From JBLHGN01 sp047616325 (GTDB lineage Bacteria; Pseudomonadota; Gammaproteobacteria; Pseudomonadales; Cellvibrionaceae), in assembly GCA_047616325.1 (NCBI GenBank), contig JBLHGN010000221.1:1-6233 (forward strand): a stretch of DNA of 6,233 nt, read 5' to 3'. A model generated the notes under the pieces. The model was not told the DNA's origin and did not search any database. It saw nothing but the letters and a program-made list of their open reading frames with translations. Positions within the stretch are counted from its first letter, which is position 1. Every line of letters begins with the position of its first letter. A program made the position numbers and the translations under genes. Shown one piece after another: positions 1 to 5,754 of this stretch.

Positions 1-2
1 GC

Positions 3-1778
3 AAAGCCGCTGAACAGGTGCGCGACGTAGCGGCGGAACTCTTGCTTATCTACGCAAAGCGACAGGCGAAAGAAGGATTTTCCTACAGGCACCCAAAAGA
101 AGATTACGACATTTTTTGCGCCGGCTTCCCCTTTGAAGAAACACCCGATCAAGAAGCAGCCATAATCTCAGTACGAGATGACATGCTGTCGAATCGACCA
201 ATGGACCGCCTGATATGCGGCGATGTTGGCTTCGGAAAGACAGAAGTGGCCATGCGCGCCGCATTTATCGCCGTCCAAAACGGTAAACAAGTTGCCGTGC
301 TGGTGCCAACCACCCTACTCGCTCAGCAGCACTACCAAAACTTTAGAGACCGCTTTGCAGATTGGCCGGTGAACATCGAAGTGGTGTCTCGTTTCAAGAG
401 TCAGAAAGAAACCACAGAAATACGCAAAAAACTAGCTAACGGCCAAGTTGATATTATTATTGGAACGCATAAACTCATTCAGGGTAGCATGATCTACCCC
501 GATTTGGGCTTAACGATTATCGATGAAGAACACCGCTTTGGGGTGCGCCAAAAGGATGCACTAAAGGCGCTGCGCACCAACGTCGACATCCTCACGATGA
601 CAGCAACCCCAATTCCGCGCACATTAAACATGTCAATGTCGGGCATACGCGACCTCTCTATCATCGCAACACCGCCAGCTAAACGCTTATCGGTTAAAAC
701 TTTTGTAAGAGAATCAGACAAGAACACCATAAAAGAGGCCATACTCCGAGAAATAATGCGCGGAGGTCAGCTGTATTATCTCCATAACGAAGTAAAGACA
801 ATAGAAAAAGTGGCGCGCGACATCGAGACAATGGTGCCCGAAGCCCGAGTAAAAGTTGGCCACGGGCAAATGCGCGAGCGCGACTTGGAGGGGGTAATGG
901 CCGACTTTTACCACAAGCGTTTCAATATTCTTGTGTGTACTACCATTATCGAAACCGGTATTGATGTGCCCAGCGCCAATACCATCATTATCGATCGAGC
1001 CGACACTTTCGGTCTGGCGCAGTTGCACCAGCTGCGAGGTAGAGTGGGTCGCTCCCATCATCAAGCCTATGCTTATTTACTCACACCAAACAAAAAAGCC
1101 ATGACTGCCGATGCTATGAAACGTTTAGATGCCATTCAAGAGGCCCACGAACTGGGGGCCGGTTTTACCCTAGCCTCGCACGATTTAGAAATCCGCGGCG
1201 CAGGGGAACTACTTGGAGAAGAGCAAAGTGGACAAATGAACACCATAGGCTTTTCACTCTATATGGAAATGCTAGACCGCGCAGTGAAGGCCATGCAACA
1301 GGGCAAGACCATCGACTTGGAGAGCGACGGCAACAGCAGCGTTGAACTTAACTTGCGCATACCAGCACTCATTCCCGAAGATTATCTCCCCGATGTGCAT
1401 ACGCGCCTTACCCTGTATAAGCGCTTATCTGACACCAAAAATGAGAACGAATTAAACGAATTGCAAGTCGAGATGATCGATCGCTTTGGCCTACTACCCG
1501 AGCCCATCAAAAACCTTGTAAGGCAAACCAGACTGCGTTTTTACGCAGAGGCCCTCGGTATCAAGCAAGTGGATGCAGGTAAAACGCAGGGTAGAATTGA
1601 ATTTGCCAAGGAAACTAAAGTCGAACCACTATCGATTGTTAAACTCGTGCAAAAATACCCGCAGCATTATCGTCTGGATGGAGCGAATCACTTAAAGTTC
1701 ATGTTTAACATGGAGACAAGTGACCTGCGCTTAAAAGCCGTGCACACCCTATTCGACATTTTGAAGAAAAGTGCCTAA
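3..1778 (+). CDS. mfd: Transcription-repair coupling factor Mfd, C-terminal half (5' end outside window)
   Basis: Mfd is a cytoplasmic ATP-driven DNA translocase that pushes stalled RNA polymerase off template lesions and recruits the UvrA/UvrB repair machinery. The frame is open from the window edge (KAAEQVRDVAAEL from base 3), so the GTG at 18 is not the start. Seen in order, numbering from V at base 18: Walker A GDVGFGKTE (Lys74), DEEH box (169-172), TATPIPRT, the motif V/VI region with TTIIETGID and QLRGRVGRS, then the translocation motif region HDLEIRGAGELLGEEQSG, and the C-terminal Mfd domain (about 440-586) ending at TAA. If Lys74 equals E. coli Lys634 (recalled), the fragment covers about residues 556-1148, so the UvrB-like and RNA polymerase-interacting N-terminal half is missing only because of the window edge. 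No frameshift or missing motif. Identity is very sure. Confidence 0.98.
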   Translation, partial: KAAEQVRDVAAELLLIYAKRQAKEGFSYRHPKEDYDIFCAGFPFEETPDQEAAIISVRDDMLSNRPMDRLICGDVGFGKTEVAMRAAFIAVQNGKQVAVLVPTTLLAQQHYQNFRDRFADWPVNIEVVSRFKSQKETTEIRKKLANGQVDIIIGTHKLIQGSMIYPDLGLTIIDEEHRFGVRQKDALKALRTNVDILTMTATPIPRTLNMSMSGIRDLSIIATPPAKRLSVKTFVRESDKNTIKEAILREIMRGGQLYYLHNEVKTIEKVARDIETMVPEARVKVGHGQMRERDLEGVMADFYHKRFNILVCTTIIETGIDVPSANTIIIDRADTFGLAQLHQLRGRVGRSHHQAYAYLLTPNKKAMTADAMKRLDAIQEAHELGAGFTLASHDLEIRGAGELLGEEQSGQMNTIGFSLYMEMLDRAVKAMQQGKTIDLESDGNSSVELNLRIPALIPEDYLPDVHTRLTLYKRLSDTKNENELNELQVEMIDRFGLLPEPIKNLVRQTRLRFYAEALGIKQVDAGKTQGRIEFAKETKVEPLSIVKLVQKYPQHYRLDGANHLKFMFNMETSDLRLKAVHTLFDILKKSA

Positions 1779-1814
1779 TACATCGATAAGACAAAGCGAC
1801 AACCTAAATAACCC

Positions 1815-2990
1815 ATGCGAGAATCACACGTGAACTTTGCAAGAACATACGCTAAAGCCGTCGAACACATGCCTGGCTGCACATGTGCAAATAAAATATT
1901 CACGATAATACGCACGGTATGCCGTAGGATATTTACTTTTATGCTTAGCGCCTCTTTCTTTATGGCTATATTTTCCAGCGGGGCCCACGCCTTAAGCAAA
2001 GAAGAAGTCGCCGAAGAATACTTTCGCGATTGGTACCAGGTGGAGATAGTTGTATTCGAGCACGATGAAAGCCAAGGGGACGACCAAGAGTCGTGGCCCA
2101 AAAACATTAGCTTAAGCTACCCTGCTCGCCTCGAGTTTCTTAAAGAAAAAGCCGATACTGAAACCTTGATTCCGGCTGATGAACGCACGTTAAAAGACGA
2201 CGAAGCAAACTCCATCCTCCTAGAAAACCTTAGAAAAGTAGATCCTAATGATCCTCTTAATAAAAGAATAATCAACGCCATTGTGCAATCTGAACTTGAA
2301 CGCAATGAACCGAAACAAAAACCTTACATATTGCTTGATAAAGAAGAACGCATTCTCAATAATGACGCGCTCGCCATCGCTCGTGAACGCTCATACAAAG
2401 TGCTATTCCATCAAGCGTGGCGACAACCCATTGTGGATATAAAAGACACTTCCTCGGTAGTCATCCTGGGCGGCCAACGGTTTGATCAACACAACGAGCT
2501 CGAAGGCAGCATCACGCTTTCTGTTAGCCGCTATTTACACGCACATACCAATTTGTGGTTGAGCGAATTTGAACCGAATTTCGGCCAAGAACTGAAACAC
2601 TGGCCGCAACTCCCCAGCCAACCTCGATTAGTAACACCAATAGACACGGAAACCAATACTCAAGCACTGGAACTTGATGGGATTGAAGGCCAAAGGCCAA
2701 TGTCCATCGGCAATGAATTGACATTTCCAGTCAACGAAACAGAACCCCATACGGACAATTTATTAGGCGAAGGCTCATTAAACTCCAATACACTGTTTAA
2801 CCGGGCCAATTCAGACGCAGCCTTCGGAGATTATTCCACAATTGCAGAGCAACCATTTTTAACTAAATACATTGTCACTATGAAGCAAAAAAGAAGAATG
2901 CGCAGTGACGAATTGCACTACATCGACCATCCTAAATTCGGAATCCTGATAAAAGTTGACAAATACCTACCCCCTACAGAAGCCGAGTAA
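1815..2990 (+). CDS. csiV: CsiV-family secreted peptidoglycan-binding protein
   Basis: Assigned by pattern to the CsiV family. In Vibrio cholerae this periplasmic protein binds peptidoglycan and supports LpoA-dependent activation of the synthase PBP1A; here the role is inferred from family only. Visible family marks: DWYQVEIVVFEH just after the signal peptide (72-83), a central block with HQAWRQP, GGQRFDQHNELEGSITLSVSRYLH and LWLSEFE, and a C-terminal RRMRSDELHYIDHPKFGILIKVD. A signal peptide is clear: Arg37-Arg38, hydrophobic stretch about 39-54, and an A-x-A site at AHA (cleavage after Ala59). The start is uncertain: the ATG at 1815 has no good ribosome binding site and gives an unusually long leader; ATG at 1869 (Met19) gives a 41-residue leader, while Met43 would lose the basic n-region. 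It lies 36 nt after mfd with no terminator between, so co-transcription is likely. The region about 250-340 is acidic, Asn/Glu-rich and probably disordered. Confidence 0.8.
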   Translation: MRESHVNFARTYAKAVEHMPGCTCANKIFTIIRTVCRRIFTFMLSASFFMAIFSSGAHALSKEEVAEEYFRDWYQVEIVVFEHDESQGDDQESWPKNISLSYPARLEFLKEKADTETLIPADERTLKDDEANSILLENLRKVDPNDPLNKRIINAIVQSELERNEPKQKPYILLDKEERILNNDALAIARERSYKVLFHQAWRQPIVDIKDTSSVVILGGQRFDQHNELEGSITLSVSRYLHAHTNLWLSEFEPNFGQELKHWPQLPSQPRLVTPIDTETNTQALELDGIEGQRPMSIGNELTFPVNETEPHTDNLLGEGSLNSNTLFNRANSDAAFGDYSTIAEQPFLTKYIVTMKQKRRMRSDELHYIDHPKFGILIKVDKYLPPTEAE

Positions 2991-2991
2991 G

Positions 2992-3012
2992 GCCTCAATG
3001 CAGGCTATTTTT
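2992..3012 (+). terminator. Weak rho-independent terminator candidate after csiV
   Basis: Immediately after the csiV stop codon, GCCT (2992-2995) can pair with AGGC (3002-3005) across a six-base loop, followed by TATTTTT. The stem is only four base pairs (five with a G-T pair), so it would be weak. It is supported mainly by its position between csiV and the separately led kinase gene. Confidence 0.25.
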
Positions 3013-3018
3013 GTAAGG

Positions 3019-3035
3019 TATTTACTGCGTAAATA
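3019..3035. promoter_or_regulatory. Perfect 7-3-7 inverted repeat upstream of the kinase gene
   Basis: TATTTAC (3019-3025), spacer TGC, GTAAATA (3029-3035) form a perfect dyad in the 126-nt space between csiV and the histidine kinase gene. The size and AT-rich character fit a binding site for a dimeric regulator, or the stem of a leader hairpin. No regulator family is recognised from the sequence alone. Confidence 0.4.
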
Positions 3036-3047
3036 TTCAAGCGGGAA

Positions 3048-3066
3048 GGCTCTACCATAAAGAGTC
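3048..3066. repeat. Imperfect 6-7-6 inverted repeat in kinase leader
   Basis: GGCTCT (3048-3053) and AGAGTC (3061-3066) can pair with one G-T pair across ACCATAA. It is the middle of three consecutive dyads between csiV and the kinase gene. On its own it could be chance. Confidence 0.25.
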
Positions 3067-3067
3067 G

Positions 3068-3083
3068 AGCGTATAAATACGCT
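3068..3083. promoter_or_regulatory. Perfect 7-2-7 inverted repeat with TATAAA at its centre
   Basis: AGCGTAT (3068-3074), AA, ATACGCT (3077-3083) is a perfect dyad 33 nt upstream of the kinase start codon. The centre reads TATAAA (3072-3077), which could serve as a -10 element, so a protein bound here would cover the promoter. No convincing -35 hexamer is found 16-18 nt upstream, so the promoter call is weak while the dyad itself is certain. Confidence 0.4.
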
Positions 3084-3102
3084 TTCAATAGATGCCTTTA
3101 CC

Positions 3103-3108
3103 AAGGGA
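3103..3108 (+). promoter_or_regulatory. Ribosome binding site deciding the GTG start of the kinase
   Basis: AAGGGA lies 8 nt upstream of GTG at 3117. It supports the GTG as the start, which puts a membrane-spanning segment at the very N-terminus. No in-frame ATG occurs near this position. Confidence 0.7.
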
Positions 3109-3116
3109 TTTTTTCA

Positions 3117-4469
3117 GTGACCAATTTCACTACGATCATCGCAATCTTAATAAGCATCATATTTATTCAAAGCCTATGGTTGCTGGTTGTTTTTAGCCGA
3201 AATAAAATCTATAGATCTGAAACAATAGACAAAGTCAAAAACCCAGAGTTACTGGCAAAAACTCGCCAACAACTTTTTCGGGAAATTGCTCGACACGAAG
3301 CTACGGAAGAACAACTGCGTGAAACTCAAGAATACTCCCAGACAATGATCAACTCTATGCCGAGTATTCTAATTGCCGTTACACCAGAGGGCTATGTAAC
3401 GCACTGGAATTTAGCGGCAGTACAGAAAACCGGGCTCGCTTCCAGCGAAGCTATCGGCGCTCACATTAATCAGGTTTACCCAGAATTACCGCTTACTCTT
3501 GCACTTATACAAGACACGATTAACAGCGGCACTCCCTATGTAAGAGAGAACATTCAACAAGGGCTGGCTAGCAGTGCCCGCTTTCTAGATTTAACATTAT
3601 ATCCCTTGGTATCAGAAGAGATAAGTGGCGCCGTTATTCTTGCTGAAGATGTCACCAAACAAGTGCGCATTGAAAGCATGTTAATTCAAAATGAAAAAAT
3701 GATGAGTTTAGGCGAAATGGCCGCAGGAATGGCCCACGAAATTAACAACCCCTTAGCCAGCATTTTAAACAACGCGCAAAATATCATACGTAGAACATCG
3801 CCTGATCTGCCCGCTAACCTGGAACCGGCGCAATCGTGCAATATTGACCTAAAAACTATGGAGAACTATCTGCTCCAACGCGGTGTTATTCAGTTTGTAA
3901 ATAGCATTAGAGAATCAGGTGAGCAGGCGGCAAGAATTGTAACCAACATGCTCGAGTTTTCGCGCAGTAATTACAAAAACCATCAGCTACACGATATTAC
4001 CCATATTATTGACGGAGCACTTGAATTAACTCGTAAAAGCCTGGAACTAAAAACCAGTATCGGCATAGAAATGCCCGCGATACGAAAGGATTTTTCAACA
4101 CATCTACCATCGGTATCCTGTTCCTCTACCGAAATTCAACAGGTACTGGTCAACCTAGTACGCAACGCCACACAAGCATTTCAGTCAGATGAATACGGCC
4201 CACCACTTAACCCTGAAGTCACAATTAAAGTGCACTGCTATCAGGATGACGTGATTATTGAAATTAAAGATAACGGACCCGGTATGCCAGACAAGGTCAG
4301 AAATCATATCTTCGAGCCATTTTTCACCACAAAAGAAGTCGGAAAAGGCACCGGGCTTGGTCTTTCGGTAAGTTACTTTATTATTACCGAACACCATAAT
4401 GGATCAATATCGGTGGAATCTTGGCCCGGTCAAGGGACTGTATTCACTATAAAATTACCCCTTACGTAA
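3117..4469 (+). CDS. Membrane-anchored PAS-domain sensor histidine kinase
   Basis: A complete 450-residue two-component sensor kinase: it should autophosphorylate on a histidine and pass the phosphate to a response regulator. Layout: one N-terminal membrane segment (about 5-26) with almost no periplasmic part, a charged probable coiled coil (45-75), a cytoplasmic PAS domain (about 72-183, with GYVTHWN and ending in AEDVT), the dimerisation helix with H box GEMAAGMAHEINNPLASILNN (phospho-acceptor His207), and a catalytic domain with N box LVNLVRNATQAF (Asn350), G1 DNGPGMP (385-391), F box FEPFFTT and G2 GKGTGLGLS (409-417). All key residues are present, so it should be active. Between the H-box helix and the helix ending NMLEFSRS there is an insertion (about 227-257) with the MENYLLQRGV segment, which I recall from a subgroup of PAS kinases. 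The signal is probably sensed in the cytoplasm or membrane; ligand unknown. No response regulator is adjacent; a hemN remnant begins 39 nt later. Confidence 0.93.
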   Translation: MTNFTTIIAILISIIFIQSLWLLVVFSRNKIYRSETIDKVKNPELLAKTRQQLFREIARHEATEEQLRETQEYSQTMINSMPSILIAVTPEGYVTHWNLAAVQKTGLASSEAIGAHINQVYPELPLTLALIQDTINSGTPYVRENIQQGLASSARFLDLTLYPLVSEEISGAVILAEDVTKQVRIESMLIQNEKMMSLGEMAAGMAHEINNPLASILNNAQNIIRRTSPDLPANLEPAQSCNIDLKTMENYLLQRGVIQFVNSIRESGEQAARIVTNMLEFSRSNYKNHQLHDITHIIDGALELTRKSLELKTSIGIEMPAIRKDFSTHLPSVSCSSTEIQQVLVNLVRNATQAFQSDEYGPPLNPEVTIKVHCYQDDVIIEIKDNGPGMPDKVRNHIFEPFFTTKEVGKGTGLGLSVSYFIITEHHNGSISVESWPGQGTVFTIKLPLT

Positions 4470-4508
4470 CAGCAAAATTCTACATTCGCTGATCTGAATC
4501 AACTATAA

Positions 4509-5144
4509 TATGTTGACAGTCTGCTCGCTGAGATTGAACGTCGGTCCGTTTATATAGATTTTGAGCGACCGGTAAAACAGCTGCATTGGGGGGGGGGAAC
4601 TCCCACATATATCAGCGACGAAGAAATGACTCGCGTGATGGCTAAAACGTCTGAGTGTTTTAACCTGCTTGGCAATGACGAATGTGAGTACTCTATAGAA
4701 ATACACCCCGCTGGCGTTAGCGCACAGCGCATCTCACGATTACGAGAATTGGGCTTCAACCGTTTGAGCATGGGCATTCAAAATTTTGAACCATCGGTGC
4801 AACAAGCGGTAAACCGCTTTAACAGTCTTGCCGAAGTTGAACGCTTGATGGTTGCCATTAGAGGCGATAATTTTCGCTCGGTGAGCATCGATCTAACTTA
4901 CGGCCTACCTAGACAAACAGCGGAGTCTTTTGCTCGAACACTTCAGTACGTTATCGACCTAAGCCCAGATAGGTTATCTCTATTTAATTATGCTCACATG
5001 CCACATCTTTTTAAAACGCAGAAACAAATCAATGCCAATGAGTTGCCCGAACCCCAAGAAAAACTCACCATACTCAATCAGAGTGTCGATCAGTTACTCT
5101 CTTTTGGTTACGTTTACATAGCTGGACTTTGGACTGATTTTTAG
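4509..5144 (+). pseudogene. hemN: Internal fragment of hemN (oxygen-independent coproporphyrinogen III dehydrogenase), both ends missing
   Basis: HemN is a radical-SAM enzyme that converts coproporphyrinogen III to protoporphyrinogen IX without oxygen in haem synthesis. The frame from 4509 reads YVDSLLAEIERR, then QLHWGGGTPTYIS, ELGFNRLSMGIQNF, SIDLTYGLPRQTAESF, SPDRLSLFNYAHMP and FGYVYI, collinear with E. coli HemN about residues 85-288 of 457. HemN similarity stops at about 5120; the last codons (AGLWTDF, TAG) come from the adjoining element. Missing are the N-terminal part with the CxxxCxxC iron-sulphur motif and the whole C-terminal domain, so it cannot be an active HemN. A TAA at 4506 stands right before the homology. 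There is no internal stop or frameshift over about 204 codons, which suggests fairly recent breakage. An ATG at 4626 would allow a 172-residue product, but no ribosome binding site supports it. The copy could be a leftover of a local deletion or a displaced piece; a full hemN may exist elsewhere. Confidence 0.93.
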
Positions 5145-5148
5145 GCAT
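5121..5148 (-). pseudogene. First codons of a truncated gene, cut off at the hemN junction
   Basis: Reading leftward on the - strand, ATG at 5148 encodes MPKNQSKVQL, then the frame enters antisense hemN sequence and stops at 5074. It has a strong ribosome binding site (GGAGGA, 5161-5156, 7 nt before the ATG), which argues that a real gene began here and lost nearly all of its body. The start resembles the N-termini of some transposases, but nine or ten residues are too few to name a family. It lies 60 nt downstream of the transposase-like stop codon, so both may belong to one element. Chance remains possible. Confidence 0.35.
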
Positions 5149-5155
5149 AGCAAAA

Positions 5156-5161
5156 TCCTCC
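5156..5161 (-). promoter_or_regulatory. Strong Shine-Dalgarno GGAGGA before truncated ORF
   Basis: GGAGGA on the - strand, 7 nt upstream of an ATG at 5148. Spacing and sequence are close to ideal, and this is the main reason for treating the following few codons as a gene start. Confidence 0.45.
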
Positions 5162-5178
5162 ACGACTATAATAGTCAT
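5162..5178. repeat. Short palindrome between two element ORFs
   Basis: GACTAT (5164-5169), A, ATAGTC (5171-5176) is a perfect 6-1-6 dyad, extendable by two more positions with a G-T pair. It lies between the stop of the transposase-like remnant and the ribosome binding site of the truncated ORF, a position suited to an operator or an element-internal recognition site. Function unknown. Confidence 0.4.
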
Positions 5179-5208
5179 CAGGAATGGCTAGTTTATAAAA
5201 AGTTTCTC

Positions 5209-5667
5209 TTATTTGGGGTTTGCCACAAATTGATTGAATGCTTCCATAGAAATTCCGATATTTTTTAGCATCAAATTAAGCGCTTCAAAAATATCATTGA
5301 TATTTTTAGGTTTGGCTTTATCTGACGCTTTCTCAAACGTCGCAAAAGCTTTTTTTCTTAGTGTCAATCACACCTTGCTTGAATTTGATAGGCATTACAA
5401 CTCTTTTGGTGAGCTTATGCCCGTTTTTTCTACCCAAGGAATTACCTCTTTGAATAGGTTTTTGTGCGGGCGTTCCTATGACATCAAGCAATTTAGAAAA
5501 CCCCCTTTTAGCAAAAGGCGCGGAAACAAGTTTCATCTCATCTTGCCCCTTGAATTCAGGAAGATACAGCTCCCAAGCTTCCGGGGGTCCTCGGCACAAT
5601 TCTCTACTCAAATAAATCTGATAATAGGAAAGTACGCATAGCTTCCACCAATTTTCTTCGTGGTGGG
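5209..5667 (-). pseudogene. Transposase-like gene, C-terminal remnant, frameshifted and interrupted by an IS3-family element
   Basis: The - strand reads HHEENWWKLCVLSYYQIYLS, REL, PEAWELYLPEF, KRGFSKLLDVIGTPAQKP, RGNSLGRKNGHK and KRVVMPIKF, then hits TGA at 5333-5335. Shifting by one base at an A7 run (5350-5356) restores an open frame, KKAFATFEKASDKAKPKN then INDIFEAL to VANPK and TAA at 5209-5211. The WELYLP, GTPA and RGxSxGRxxG pattern recalls the C-terminal part of some large DDE transposases (IS701-like or unclassified); the family call is from memory and tentative. The catalytic core is absent: the gene is cut at 5667/5668 by the IS3-family end, and the missing N-terminal part may lie beyond the right edge of the window. 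Base composition is more AT-rich than in mfd. It is not functional as it stands. Confidence 0.6.
5287..5307. repeat. 21-bp perfect AT-rich palindrome
   Basis: AAAAATATCA (5287-5296), a central T, then TGATATTTTT (5298-5307): two perfect ten-base arms around one base. It lies inside the frame-restored C-terminal codons of the transposase-like remnant (KNINDIF). With a single-base centre it is better suited to dimeric protein binding or a cruciform than to a transcript hairpin. Coding constraint alone does not explain the symmetry. Confidence 0.55.
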
Positions 5668-5680
5668 TGAAGTGGACCCC
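5668..5680. repeat. Proposed terminal inverted repeat of the IS3-family element
   Basis: TGAAGTGGACCCC, starting with the TG dinucleotide expected at IS3-family ends and marking where the reading frame of the interrupted gene stops making sense. The matching copy at the other end is outside the window. Confidence 0.5.
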
Positions 5681-5754
5681 TCTGTCGAGACAATATTTTC
5701 ATAATTTAAGATATATTATTGTTGCAGTTCCTGTGTACCCTGTGAAAGATAAGC

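Noticed and set aside
714..1064. 116-codon - strand open frame inside mfd
   Set aside because: Shadow of the mfd frame, which is fully conserved here.
1775..2107. 110-codon - strand open frame over the mfd/csiV boundary
   Set aside because: Antisense to the csiV signal peptide region; no coding features.
4470..4508. Possible HemN codons before the stop at 4506 (ADLNQL preceding YVDSL)
   Set aside because: Only a vague resemblance to the ADQYLDAL region; too weak to extend the pseudogene.
4513..4541. TTGACA as a -35 promoter element for the hemN remnant
   Set aside because: These bases encode conserved HemN residues (VDS) and there is no -10 element at the right spacing.
4467..4626. Kinase-HemN fusion, since both share one reading frame
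   Set aside because: Two in-frame TAA stops (4467 and 4506) separate them; the shared frame is probably coincidence.
4626..5144. Functional 172-residue radical-SAM protein from the ATG at 4626
   Set aside because: The ATG lies after the glycine motif, the cysteine cluster is absent, there is no ribosome binding site, and the end is foreign sequence.
5136..5312. Recurring TTTTTAG-containing segments at about 5138, 5270 and 5303
   Set aside because: Short AT-rich matches with irregular spacing; one is part of the 21-bp palindrome, so no repeat array is supported.
5234..5641. 135-codon + strand open frame
   Set aside because: Antisense to the transposase-like remnant, whose - strand frame shows recognisable motifs; no ribosome binding site and unlike any known protein.
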